This document shows positions 8,695 through 17,352 of a DNA stretch of 57,005 nucleotides, in pieces. Source of the stretch: JBJYKD01 sp049310025 (GTDB taxonomy: Bacteria > Bacillota > Thermosediminibacteria > Thermosediminibacterales > Tepidanaerobacteraceae); contig NZ_JBJYKD010000020.1 of assembly GCF_049310025.1 (NCBI RefSeq), positions 1 to 57,005 on the forward strand, written 5' to 3'. The position numbers and the translations under genes were made by a program. The notes under the pieces were generated by a model, which was not told the origin of the DNA, searched no databases, and saw only the letters and a program-made list of their open reading frames with translations. The first letter of the stretch is position 1; the number at the start of each line of letters is the position of its first letter.

Positions 8695-10047
8695 ATGTTT
8701 AATGCAAAATACATACACTCCTTCCTTATAAGATTCGTGTTTGCCGCAAAGATGGCTGCCCACGGCATTCTGGCCCACCCCCTGCGCTCAGCCCTGACCA
8801 TACTGGGGGTTGCCATAGGCGTGACATCGGTGGTCAGCCTCATGGGAATCGGCGAAGGCGCCAGGCGGGCGGTGGTGGCTCAGTTTGAAAGCCTGGGGTC
8901 CAATGTGATAGCCATAAAGGCCAACGACCCTTCCGTGGTTTTTAAACCCGAAGAGGCGGCGGAACTGGTCGAGCGGGTGGAAGGTCTTGAGATGGCCACT
9001 CCCGTGGTCAATACCAAGGCGGTTATGAAGTGGAGAAGAGCCAGAGGTACCGTCAACATAGTGGGGGTTAACGGCGATTTTCCTTTGATCAGAGATCATG
9101 GCATAATTGCGGGGCATTTCTTTACAAAATGGCATGTCGATCAGCGCTCCCCCGTAGCCGTCCTGGGATATAACATGGGCACCGGTTTAATGGGAGGCCG
9201 CAGCCCCGTGGGCCAGACCATAACCTTAAACGGTGATACTTTCCGGATAATCGGCGTGCTTGCGGAAAAAGGACCCGGCAGGGCCGATGGCGTCGACGAT
9301 AAAATCATCATCCCGTACACCACGGCGCTAAAAATAGCGGGCAAGAAGACGGTGGAAGAAATCTGGGCGAAGGCCGCTTCGCCTCAGGACGCGGACCTGG
9401 CGGTGGTCCAGCTGGGAAGGATTTTTAAGCGCAAGCTGGGCCTTGACCAGAACGCCCCTACCATTATTCCAACGGGCAACGGGGGTGACCGGCCGGCAGG
9501 CCCCATCGAGGGAGCCCCCCACACAAAAATGTCACAAAAGGTCGTCCCCGCCGGGACTCCTGGTGAAAACCCCCCGGATAAACCCGCAATTCCGGGCAGC
9601 GAAGCTTTAATCACCATCACCAGTTTAAACCAGCTGGTGAAAGAAGCGGACCGCGCCAACCGTGTGATGACACTCCTGCTGGGCGGAATTGCGGCGGTCT
9701 CTCTGCTGGTGGGTGGCCTCGGCATTATGAACATAATGCTGGTGGCGGTGACGGAGAGGACTGAAGAAATCGGGGTAAGAAGGGCGCTTGGCGCCAAGCA
9801 GAGCGACCTTTTGATACAATTTCTGCTGGAAGCCCTTTTTGTGAGCGGCATTGGCGCCGTAGCCGGTACGGCCGGAGGCATATGGGGTCTCAACATCTTT
9901 GAGCGCTACGGTTTTGAAACGGCGGTAAGCTTCCATGCCATAAAAATCGCAGTCATAGTCGCCCTCGGGTCGGGTCTTTTGTTTGGGATTTACCCGGCAA
10001 TATCGGCATCATCAGTTCCGCCCATTCAGGCTTTAAGAAGGCAGTAA
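8695..10047 (+). CDS. ABC transporter permease, MacB/FtsX family
   Basis: Permease of 450 aa. The open frame extends further upstream, overlapping the adaptor gene, but the ATG at 8695 directly follows AAGGAGGGGGTAACA and is the clear start. One transmembrane helix lies near residues 30-50 (LTILGVAIGVTSVVSLMGIG), then an extracytoplasmic MacB_PCD domain, then three helices in the C-terminal FtsX domain (near 350-450) containing ERTEEIGVRRALGAK. About 50 residues of Pro/Gly-rich sequence precede the second helix. It completes the efflux operon and would work with the ATPase as a mechanotransmission-type exporter. Confidence 0.9.
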   Translation: MFNAKYIHSFLIRFVFAAKMAAHGILAHPLRSALTILGVAIGVTSVVSLMGIGEGARRAVVAQFESLGSNVIAIKANDPSVVFKPEEAAELVERVEGLEMATPVVNTKAVMKWRRARGTVNIVGVNGDFPLIRDHGIIAGHFFTKWHVDQRSPVAVLGYNMGTGLMGGRSPVGQTITLNGDTFRIIGVLAEKGPGRADGVDDKIIIPYTTALKIAGKKTVEEIWAKAASPQDADLAVVQLGRIFKRKLGLDQNAPTIIPTGNGGDRPAGPIEGAPHTKMSQKVVPAGTPGENPPDKPAIPGSEALITITSLNQLVKEADRANRVMTLLLGGIAAVSLLVGGLGIMNIMLVAVTERTEEIGVRRALGAKQSDLLIQFLLEALFVSGIGAVAGTAGGIWGLNIFERYGFETAVSFHAIKIAVIVALGSGLLFGIYPAISASSVPPIQALRRQ

Positions 10048-10080
10048 TAGGGTTCATACCGGGCGTTACTATAAAACAGG

Positions 10081-10117
10081 GAAGGGATGTCAGAAATTCG
10101 GAGACATCCCTTCTCTT
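10081..10117. terminator. Bidirectional terminator-like hairpin between convergent genes
   Basis: An 11-bp perfect stem, GAAGGGATGTC (10081-10091) with GACATCCCTTC (10103-10113). It lies between the stop of the plus-strand permease and the stop of the minus-strand DUF2508-like gene. On plus it is followed by TCTT, on minus by a CCCTGTTTTA tract, so it may end both transcripts. Confidence 0.65.
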
Positions 10118-10143
10118 CCAGCTTTCAATTTCGGCTTTTATTT

Positions 10144-10428
10144 TCAATATTTGAAGTTCCATGAAATTTCATCTTTCTGTTTCAGCAATTTTTCATACAT
10201 AGCCTTTTTGTCGACCGCAATTCCCATTTCCTTGGCCTGCTTAATCAGAAAATTGTAGCGATCTATGGCAGCCTCAATCCTGGAAACTGCCGCATCCACC
10301 GCGTCGGGGTCGTTTTTGACCCATTGAAAAGCTCTCTCGGCCAGATTTATTTCCTCCCGGGCCTTTTCTACCTCATCAATAAAACTTTCATTCCACTTGT
10401 TGTGGTTTCTGTCAAGACTTTCAGTCAT
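10144..10428 (-). CDS. Small DUF2508-like (YaaL-type) protein
   Basis: 94 aa, highly charged, mostly helical. The pattern WVKNDPDAVDAAVSRIEAA followed by RYNFLIKQAKEMG resembles the DUF2508/YaaL family, in which an A..F....DPD.VD motif precedes an RY..L...AK segment. ATG start follows GGAGGGGAG. No function is known for this family and no catalytic residues stand out. It lies 66 bp after folC in the same direction and may be co-transcribed. Family assignment is by pattern memory only. Confidence 0.6.
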   Translation of the reverse strand: MTESLDRNHNKWNESFIDEVEKAREEINLAERAFQWVKNDPDAVDAAVSRIEAAIDRYNFLIKQAKEMGIAVDKKAMYEKLLKQKDEISWNFKY

Positions 10429-10494
10429 GACAGCTCCCCTCCAGAAAAATCTATATAATATGTTTATGCAGCGAGGGGAGAAAAAATGTGAAGA

Positions 10495-11886
10495 TTATTT
10501 CAGCAGTGTTCTCACACTTCCTATCATGTATAAAGATCCCGCAAAAACTATTACGTCTTCTGGCAAGGCCAGTTCAAAGGCGAGATTAACCGCGTCGGCT
10601 ATTTTATCCCTTGAAAATATATTTATCTTATAGCTGCTTGAATCGGTTTCACCGACACACCTCTCCCTAAAGCCTTCGCGGTCGCCCCACCTCGACACCT
10701 GCCGCGATACCCTGGCCATAGCTTCAGCCAGTTCTTCCGCCGGGAGGGCTCTGGGGCTGTCCGGTAAGGTGGCAATGGCTGTATCAACATGTGGAATTAT
10801 CTGTGCAATCATATCTTCGTAATCTTTATCTTTCAAGACACCCATGACCAGGATTTTTCTCCTGCCGTGAAAATATTTTTCCAGGGCGTACACCAGGGTT
10901 TTTACGCCGGCTATGTTGTGGGCACCGTCTATCAAAACCGTCGGCTCTCTTCTCAGAATCTCGAGCCTGCCGGGCCACCTTGCATCCCGCAGGCCGGAAT
11001 AGACGGCTTCCCGGCTTATATGGACCCCGTAAAGGCTGAGAGCTTCAACGGCCCCTACCGCCGCCGCAGCATTGTCGAACTGGTGGGCGCCCATGAGTTT
11101 TATTTCAAGCCGTCTGTAAACGCTTTTTGGCGTCTCAAGGTCAAAAACAAGGCCGTCCTGTTCATCGCGCAGCACCTTATAGCTTATTTCATTACCGGTC
11201 TTTTCAATTCCCGGCTTAACCACCCTTACCAGCGAGCATCTTCGGGCTTTGCATGTTTCCTCTATAACCTCCATGGCCTCCGGTTCCTGTGGACCCGTCA
11301 CCACGGGGACACCTTCTTTTATTATCCCGCATTTTTCCCGGGCAATGTCAGCCAGGGTGTTGCCCAGATACTGCTGGTGATCATAACTTATGGGGGTTAT
11401 GACGCTCACCATGGGAGTGGCCACATTGGTGGCGTCCAGCCTGCCGCCCATCCCCACTTCCAGCACCAAAAAATCCACGGCCTGTTCTCTGAAATATAAA
11501 AAGCCTATGGCGGTGACCACCTCAAATTCCGTCGGAGAACCGATGCCCTGTTCTCTCATGTAGAAAACCGCATCCCGGACTTTCTCCGCAATCCTTACCA
11601 GATCCAGGTCGGTAATATTTTGCCCGTTGACCCTCATCCTTTCGTTAAAAACCTCAAGGTAGGGCGATGTGTAAAGCCCTACCTTGTATCCGGCCGCTCT
11701 CAGAATGGAGTCGAGCATGGCACAGGTGGAACCCTTGCCATTGGTCCCGGCCACATGGATTATGTTCATGCCCCTGTGGGGTTTGCCCAGTATGTCAAGA
11801 AGACTTGTGATGTTATCCAGCCCAAGTTTTACACCGAATTTATTCAGGCCATGAATGAAATTTAAAGCCTCTTCATAGTTTAACAT
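10495..11886 (-). CDS. folC: Bifunctional folylpolyglutamate synthase/dihydrofolate synthase
   Basis: Mur-ligase-superfamily enzyme of 463 aa adding glutamate to folates. P-loop GTNGKGSTCAML is at about residues 47-58, the omega-loop region SPYLEVFNERMRVNG near 78-92, EVGMGGRLDATN near 144-155 and DGAHN near 317. Start ATG has AGAAGGGAT upstream. It follows valS by 33 bp on the same strand, an arrangement (valS-folC) common in Firmicutes. Polyglutamylated THF would serve the folate-dependent histidine degradation and Fhs step encoded further along. Confidence 0.95.
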   Translation of the reverse strand: MLNYEEALNFIHGLNKFGVKLGLDNITSLLDILGKPHRGMNIIHVAGTNGKGSTCAMLDSILRAAGYKVGLYTSPYLEVFNERMRVNGQNITDLDLVRIAEKVRDAVFYMREQGIGSPTEFEVVTAIGFLYFREQAVDFLVLEVGMGGRLDATNVATPMVSVITPISYDHQQYLGNTLADIAREKCGIIKEGVPVVTGPQEPEAMEVIEETCKARRCSLVRVVKPGIEKTGNEISYKVLRDEQDGLVFDLETPKSVYRRLEIKLMGAHQFDNAAAAVGAVEALSLYGVHISREAVYSGLRDARWPGRLEILRREPTVLIDGAHNIAGVKTLVYALEKYFHGRRKILVMGVLKDKDYEDMIAQIIPHVDTAIATLPDSPRALPAEELAEAMARVSRQVSRWGDREGFRERCVGETDSSSYKINIFSRDKIADAVNLAFELALPEDVIVFAGSLYMIGSVRTLLK

Positions 11887-11919
11887 ATATATCCCTTCTG
11901 TAAATTTAAATTATCATAT

Positions 11920-14565
11920 TTACCTTAATTCGCTCATCATCCGGAGCCTTTGCTCAACTTTTTGCAGCATATCCCTGTAGTCCCTTTGTTTCTGCCGTTC
12001 CTTGTCCACCACATCGGCCGGAGCCTTGGCCAGAAATCCCTGGTTGCCCAGCTTCTTTTCAACCCTTTCGATCTCCTTTTTAAGATTATCTTGCTCCTTT
12101 TTGAGTCTCGCGATCTCTGTTTCGATATCCACCAGGCCTTCCATGGGCACGAAGATTTCGGCGCCCTTAATGACACATGTCACCGCTTTATGAGGCGCCG
12201 GCGCATCCTGGGGTAAAAATTCCATGTTCTCCACTTTGGCAAGGCTGTAAATGACATTTACATTTTCCTTCAGGATATTCAACACCCCCGGATCGCCGAC
12301 CCTGGCAAAAACCCTGGCTTTCTTTGCCGGGGGCACATTCATTTCCGCCCTGATGTTCCTGATACCCCTTACGGCGTCCATAATTATTTCCATATCCTTC
12401 GCATCTTCAAAATCCCAATCCGGATTGAATTTGGGCCAATCGGAAACCATTATGCTTTTGCCCAGATGGGGGATATTCTGCCATATCTCCTCGGTAATGA
12501 AAGGCATAAAGGGGTGCAGCAGCTTCAATGCCCTTTCAAGGGTGGTCCACAGCACCGCTCGGGTTCGCTGTTTTGCCTCTTCATCGCCGCCGTACAGGTC
12601 TATCTTGGCCATCTCGATGTACCAGTCGCAAAACTCGCTCCAGAAAAAGTCGTAAATTTTTTGAGCGGCCATACCTATTTCAAATTCATCGAGTGATTCT
12701 GTCACATCCCTGGTAACGTCATTTATCCTCTTCAAAATCCACCGGTCTTTCAATGTGAGCTGGGTTGTGTCTATTTCCCCGGACTCAAAACCCTCAAGGT
12801 TCATCATGACAAAACGGGAGGCGTTCCATATCTTGTTGGCAAAGTTGCGGCTTGACTCAACTTTCTCCCAGTAAAATCTCATATCGTTGCCGGGAGCATT
12901 GCCGGTGCTCAGGGTAAACCTAAGGGTATCGGCACCGTATTTATCGATAACCTCCAGGGGGTCTATGCCGTTGCCGAGGGATTTGCTCATCTTGCGGCCC
13001 AGGGCGTCTCTCACAAGGCCTGTTATGACCACATACTTGAAAGGCTCCCGCTTCATGAATTCCATGGCGGAGAATATCATCCTGGCCACCCAGAAAAATA
13101 TTATGTCATAACCGGTGACCAGCACCGTGGTGGGATAAAAGTATTTGAGGTCCTCGGTATCGTCGGGCCATCCCAGGGTGGAGAAAGGCCACAGAGCCGA
13201 GCTGAACCAGGTATCCAGCACATCCGGGTCCTGCTCCAGGCGGTGACTGCCGCATTTCGGGCACACGGTCAGGTCTTGCCGGGAAACCGTCATTTCCCCG
13301 CAATCATTGCAGTACCATGCCGGAATCCTGTGCCCCCACCAGAGCTGGCGGGAGATGCACCAGTCGTGGATGTTTTCCAGCCAGTTCAGGTATATTTTCG
13401 TGAATCTCTCGGGTACAAATCTTACCCTGCCCTGCTTGACGACCTCTATGGCAGGCCCCGCCAGGGGCTTCATCCTGACAAACCACTGCTTGGAAACCAT
13501 TGGCTCCACCGTGGTATGACATCTGTAACAATGGCCCACGCTGTGGGTCAAATCTTCTATCTTCTCCAGATGCCCTTTTTCATCCAGTTCTTTTATTATA
13601 AGTTTACGGCACTCATAGCGGTCCATGCCGGCATATTTTCCGGCATTTTCATTCATGCGGCCGTTCTCATCCATCACATTAATTACCGGAAGGTCGTGCC
13701 GCAGGCCCATTTCAAAGTCGTTGGGGTCATGGCCGGGCGTGACCTTCACAGCACCGGTGCCGAATTCCATGTCCACATAAGAATCGGCTATAACCGGGAT
13801 CTCTCTGCCCACCACAGGAAGAATCAGGATTTTTCCGATAAGGTTCGCATAGCGCTCATCTTCGGGATTTACGGCGACGGCGGTGTCTCCCAGCATCGTT
13901 TCGGGGCGGGTGGTGGCCACCGTAAGATGCCCGGAGCCGTCTTTTAAGAAGTATTTTACATAATACAACTTACCGGTCTCTTCTTCGTGTTCCACCTCAA
14001 TATCCGAAAGCGTGGTCTTGCATGTGGGGCACCAGTTGACGATATAGTCGCCCCTGTATATGAGCCCCTTCTCGTAAAGACGGACAAATACCTCCCTTAC
14101 GGCGCGGCTCAAGCCTTCGTCCATGGTAAAGCGCAATCTGGACCAGTCGCAGGAGGCCCCCAGTTTTTTCAACTGTTTTATTATGGTTCCGCCGTATTTC
14201 TCTTTCCATGCCCACACCCTTTCAAGGAACTTTTCCCTGCCCACGTCGTATTTGGAAAGGCCCTCTTCCGCCAGCTGTTCTTTGACCTTTGCCTCTGTGG
14301 CAATTCCCGCATGATCGGTGCCCGGAAGCCACAGGGTTGAATAACCCTGCATTCTTTTAAACCTGATGAGAATATCCTGCAGGGTGTTGTTCAGGGCATG
14401 CCCCATGTGCAGCTGCCCCGTAACATTGGGCGGGGGAATTACTATGGTAAAAGGCTCTTTGTCGGGCGCCGCAGCGGCGTAGAAGAAATTTTCTTTTTCC
14501 CAGAATTCATACCATTTATCCTCTACATCCTTTGGGTTGTAAACAGAAGGAAGGTTTTTCTCCAA
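11920..14565 (-). CDS. valS: Valyl-tRNA synthetase
   Basis: Class I aminoacyl-tRNA synthetase of 881 aa, the normal length for bacterial ValS. The HIGH-type motif PPPNVTGQLHMGHAL is near residues 45-59 and the KMSKS motif RKMSKSLGNG near 520. An editing (CP1) domain lies between them, and the C-terminal coiled-coil arm typical of ValS occupies the last 70 residues. The start is TTG, with AAAGGAG upstream. The gene is preceded by a T-box leader, so expression is expected to rise when uncharged tRNA-Val accumulates. Confidence 0.97.
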   Translation of the reverse strand: MEKNLPSVYNPKDVEDKWYEFWEKENFFYAAAAPDKEPFTIVIPPPNVTGQLHMGHALNNTLQDILIRFKRMQGYSTLWLPGTDHAGIATEAKVKEQLAEEGLSKYDVGREKFLERVWAWKEKYGGTIIKQLKKLGASCDWSRLRFTMDEGLSRAVREVFVRLYEKGLIYRGDYIVNWCPTCKTTLSDIEVEHEEETGKLYYVKYFLKDGSGHLTVATTRPETMLGDTAVAVNPEDERYANLIGKILILPVVGREIPVIADSYVDMEFGTGAVKVTPGHDPNDFEMGLRHDLPVINVMDENGRMNENAGKYAGMDRYECRKLIIKELDEKGHLEKIEDLTHSVGHCYRCHTTVEPMVSKQWFVRMKPLAGPAIEVVKQGRVRFVPERFTKIYLNWLENIHDWCISRQLWWGHRIPAWYCNDCGEMTVSRQDLTVCPKCGSHRLEQDPDVLDTWFSSALWPFSTLGWPDDTEDLKYFYPTTVLVTGYDIIFFWVARMIFSAMEFMKREPFKYVVITGLVRDALGRKMSKSLGNGIDPLEVIDKYGADTLRFTLSTGNAPGNDMRFYWEKVESSRNFANKIWNASRFVMMNLEGFESGEIDTTQLTLKDRWILKRINDVTRDVTESLDEFEIGMAAQKIYDFFWSEFCDWYIEMAKIDLYGGDEEAKQRTRAVLWTTLERALKLLHPFMPFITEEIWQNIPHLGKSIMVSDWPKFNPDWDFEDAKDMEIIMDAVRGIRNIRAEMNVPPAKKARVFARVGDPGVLNILKENVNVIYSLAKVENMEFLPQDAPAPHKAVTCVIKGAEIFVPMEGLVDIETEIARLKKEQDNLKKEIERVEKKLGNQGFLAKAPADVVDKERQKQRDYRDMLQKVEQRLRMMSELR

Positions 14566-14588
14566 CTGAAATCAACTCCTTTCATAAT

Positions 14589-14818
14589 AAAAAAGCCGTT
14601 CGCCCAGAAAGGACGAAAGGCCTGCTTCCGCGGTACCACCTTAATTCTCCTGCGAGCGCTCCGGGCTTTAACGGGCTTATGCCGTCTCCGGCTACTATTT
14701 TCGCCGGAGAAGCTCAGGGGCGACCTTCAAAGTACCCTCCAGGAAGGCTTTCAGCCTTGGCCTCCCTCTCTGGATGGAGGATTGCTTCTACTCCTCCCCG
14801 TCAACGCTTTATAGAATT
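14589..14818 (-). promoter_or_regulatory. T-box riboswitch leader of valS
   Basis: Read on minus, the conserved T-box AAGGTGGTACCGCGG is at 14642-14628. It is followed by a terminator hairpin (14622-14595) and a TTTTTT run (14594-14589). The stem I start GGGGAGGAGTAGAAG (near 14800) and the loop segment CAGAGAGGGAGG (near 14770) match T-box stem I landmarks. A GTA triplet at 14735-14733 lies where the specifier codon is expected and would read valine; the alternative GTC nearby is also valine. Uncharged tRNA-Val should favour the antiterminator. Confidence 0.92.
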
Positions 14819-14829
14819 TTCCTGTCAAT

Positions 14830-14858
14830 ATTTTAAACTCAGGCGAAGCCGTTGTCAA
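14830..14858 (-). promoter_or_regulatory. valS promoter
   Basis: On minus: consensus -35 TTGACA (14858-14853), 17-bp spacer, -10 TAAAAT (14835-14830). Transcription would begin just before the T-box stem I. It starts only about 20 bp after the uppP stop, next to a small hairpin (ACCCGG 14867-14872 with CCGGGT 14876-14881) that lacks a T run. Confidence 0.75.
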
Positions 14859-14880
14859 GTTATGGGACCCGGAAGCCGGG

Positions 14881-15690
14881 TTAATTTACAATTCCTGAGG
14901 TAATCAGTAGTATCATGGCGACCCCTACCAGGATACGGTAATAAGCGAAGGGTTTTAAAGAGTTTTTTGTGAGGTATGACAGGAATTTGTCCACCGCCAG
15001 CAGGGCAACTATAAAAGACATCACAAACCCGATGCCTAGGGCCTGCCATTCGATGGCGCTCATGCTCGCAAATCCCTTTAACAGGGAATACGCGGTGGCG
15101 GCGAACATTGTAGGTATGGCCAGGAAAAATGAAAATTCCGCAGCCGCTTTAACGGAAAGACCGGCAGCCATACCGCCCATGATGGTGGACGCAGACCTTG
15201 ACATGCCCGGAAAAAGCGACAGACACTGGGCCAGGCCGATAACAAAAGACTGTCCCAGGCCGGCCTCATCAATGTCGTCCACTCCATTTCGCCCAAAGGC
15301 TTTTTCCACTATGAGGATGAGAATTCCGCCGGCGATAAGCGCCAGGGCCACCGTAAAAGATGAAAAAAGGTATTTTTCGATGTAGTCGTTTAACAAAACG
15401 CCGAAAGCGGCCGACGGTAAAAATGCTATAAGCATTTTAAACCAGAGGTTAAAACCCCGCTGGCCGGGCAATATGTGGGCGAAGGAATCCACAATTTTTT
15501 TTCTGTAGTAGTATACCACAGCCAGGATGGCCCCCAGCTGTATCACTATCTCGAACATGGTGTGAAAACTTCCGCCTTTGAAACCGATTAAATCACCGGT
15601 GATTATGAGATGGCCGGTGGAGGATATGGGCAGAAATTCCGTAAGCCCTTCCACAACGCCCATAATAAAAGCTTTTGTCAGCAAACTCAT
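14881..15690 (-). CDS. uppP: Undecaprenyl-diphosphatase (UppP/BacA)
   Basis: Integral membrane phosphatase of 269 aa recycling undecaprenyl diphosphate to the monophosphate for cell wall synthesis; confers bacitracin tolerance in this family. Motif EGLTEFLPISSTGHL is near residues 14-28 and GMSRSAST near 160, the two BacA signatures. About eight hydrophobic segments are visible. The open frame begins six codons earlier (15708), but the ATG at 15690 has AGGAG 8 nt upstream and matches the family start (MSLLTKAF). It lies 27 bp after the hydroxyacid dehydrogenase gene. Confidence 0.95.
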   Translation of the reverse strand: MSLLTKAFIMGVVEGLTEFLPISSTGHLIITGDLIGFKGGSFHTMFEIVIQLGAILAVVYYYRKKIVDSFAHILPGQRGFNLWFKMLIAFLPSAAFGVLLNDYIEKYLFSSFTVALALIAGGILILIVEKAFGRNGVDDIDEAGLGQSFVIGLAQCLSLFPGMSRSASTIMGGMAAGLSVKAAAEFSFFLAIPTMFAATAYSLLKGFASMSAIEWQALGIGFVMSFIVALLAVDKFLSYLTKNSLKPFAYYRILVGVAMILLITSGIVN

Positions 15691-15717
15691 TCCATATTCT
15701 CCTATCATAAAAAAATT

Positions 15718-16692
15718 TTATCTTTCGTAAACTTCGGGATTTACCACATGAAGCGGCCTTTTGCCTTCCAGAGCGGCCAGCAGGTTTTGGGCGGCAAGGC
15801 ACGCCATTTGCGTCCTGGTCTCTATCGTGGAAGTGCCGATATGGGGGGTGAGGACGGTGTTTTCGAGTTCCATAAGCCGCGGGTGAATGCGCGGCTCTTT
15901 TTCGAAGACGTCGAGCCCGGCTCCGCCCAGATGGCCGCTCTCCAGGGCTTTCACCAGTGCCTCTTCGTCCAAAACGGGCCCCCGCGAGGTATTTATGAGG
16001 AAAGCCCCTTTTTTCATCAGGGCCAGTTCTTTTTCCCCTATCAGGTGAAACGTCTCTTCCGTCAACGGCACGTGAATGCTGACCACATCGGACTCCCTTA
16101 ACAGCTCCTCCAGAGGTGTAAAATAGCACTCATCTTTTTGGTCCGATGAACCGGACCTGGGCTTTCTCTGAAAGTATTTCACTTTCATCCCAAAGGCCTT
16201 TGCCCTGCGGGCCACGGCCTGACCTATTCTCCCGAAACCGACAATCCCCAGGGTCTTACCCGTCAACTCCATTCCCAGCATGGCCATGGGTCCCCATCGA
16301 TAGGGCTTTTTCAGGCGCAAAATCCGGTCGGCCTCCGCAATTCGCCGGGTCACGGCAAGCATTAGGCCGAAAGCCAGCTCCGCCGTGGCTTCAGTCACCA
16401 CGTCCGGCGTGTTTGTCACCACGATCCCTCGGCGCGTAGCGGCAGCCACATCAATGTTATCATAGCCCACTCCGTAATTGCTGATAACCTTCAAGTTGGA
16501 AGCATGGGAAAGCAGGTCTTCATTGACCTTTACACCTACGGCAAGCAGCCCCTCTATCTCCTTAACTCTTTCATAAAGCTCTTCCCTGGGGATGGCCTCA
16601 TTGGAGTCGTGATAATCCACACGGCATTTTGAAAAAAGTTCGGTCAAGCCCTCCCTGGGAATATTTCTTGTCACAAGTACTTTAAACTTCAT
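15718..16692 (-). CDS. D-isomer-specific 2-hydroxyacid dehydrogenase
   Basis: NAD(P)-dependent oxidoreductase of 324 aa, close to phosphoglycerate dehydrogenase and glyoxylate/hydroxypyruvate reductases. The Rossmann motif GIVGFGRIGQAVARR is near residues 149-163. Catalytic residues appear in INTSRGPVLDEEAL (Arg), DVFEKEP (Glu) and LTPHIGTST (His). It lacks the C-terminal ACT regulatory domain of long SerA. Its start overlaps the end of the SGNH gene by 11 bp, so translation is probably coupled. The substrate is not determined; glyoxylate or hydroxypyruvate reduction is most likely. Confidence 0.85.
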   Translation of the reverse strand: MKFKVLVTRNIPREGLTELFSKCRVDYHDSNEAIPREELYERVKEIEGLLAVGVKVNEDLLSHASNLKVISNYGVGYDNIDVAAATRRGIVVTNTPDVVTEATAELAFGLMLAVTRRIAEADRILRLKKPYRWGPMAMLGMELTGKTLGIVGFGRIGQAVARRAKAFGMKVKYFQRKPRSGSSDQKDECYFTPLEELLRESDVVSIHVPLTEETFHLIGEKELALMKKGAFLINTSRGPVLDEEALVKALESGHLGGAGLDVFEKEPRIHPRLMELENTVLTPHIGTSTIETRTQMACLAAQNLLAALEGKRPLHVVNPEVYER

Positions 16693-17257
16693 TTTCCCAC
16701 ACCTCCTCTATGACCTTTGACGCTGCCTTCGCCATCGCCCTGTATCCCTCCCGGCTCGGATGAACCCCGTCAAAATCAAATTCCGGCTTTATGCGGCCGG
16801 AATCGCCGACCAGTGCCCTATAAAAATCTATGTAAGGTATGCCCTCTCTTAAGCAAAATTCTTTCAAAAAGCCCCGGAATTTTTCCAGCTTTTTCTCCAC
16901 CACCGGATCATCGGCGGGTATGGGAATGCCTGTAACGGGCTTAATTCCCAGCGCCTTTGCTTTTTTTACAATCTTGCTCAAATTATTTTCCATTGACTCC
17001 AGGGAATATTCGTTAAAGGCGTCATTGGTGCCGCCCGTGACAATAAGCACTTCGGGCGAAAAGGATTGCACATCCCGTTCAAATCTTTCGAGCATTCCAT
17101 CCAGTGTATCCCCGTTGACACCCTTATTAACGATATCCCAACCTCTTTCCCGGCGCAAAATGCCCACCCACGAATCCTCCGGAGTAAACGGATAACCTAG
17201 TGTTATTGAATCCCCCAGAGCCACAATTTTATGATTTTTTACAGGTTTCACTTCCAT
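16682..17257 (-). CDS. SGNH/GDSL-family esterase or lipase
   Basis: 191-aa hydrolase. Block I GDSITLG (Ser about residue 16), the block III segment GGTNDAFNEYS (Asn) and the block V motif DGVHPSREGY (Asp and His) give a complete SGNH catalytic set. No signal peptide, so probably cytoplasmic, like TesA-like or acyl-hydrolase members. A long open frame reaches 17596, but its extra N-terminus is Arg/Gln-rich and unlike any domain; the ATG at 17257 with AAGGGGA upstream is chosen. It overlaps the 2-hydroxyacid dehydrogenase gene by 11 bp. Substrate unknown. Confidence 0.82.
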   Translation of the reverse strand: MEVKPVKNHKIVALGDSITLGYPFTPEDSWVGILRRERGWDIVNKGVNGDTLDGMLERFERDVQSFSPEVLIVTGGTNDAFNEYSLESMENNLSKIVKKAKALGIKPVTGIPIPADDPVVEKKLEKFRGFLKEFCLREGIPYIDFYRALVGDSGRIKPEFDFDGVHPSREGYRAMAKAASKVIEEVWENEV

Positions 17258-17352
17258 TCCCCTTCTTTCCGGAAAACATTGCCTACATGCCTGCCAGCCT
17301 GATATTTTATTCTGATATTTTTTTTGCCGGTGGGGATTGTCGAAATCCTTCC

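Noticed and set aside
13243..13947. 234-aa plus-strand open frame within valS
   Set aside because: It lies wholly opposite valS, has no ribosome site and no recognisable domain; antisense shadow of a GC-rich gene.
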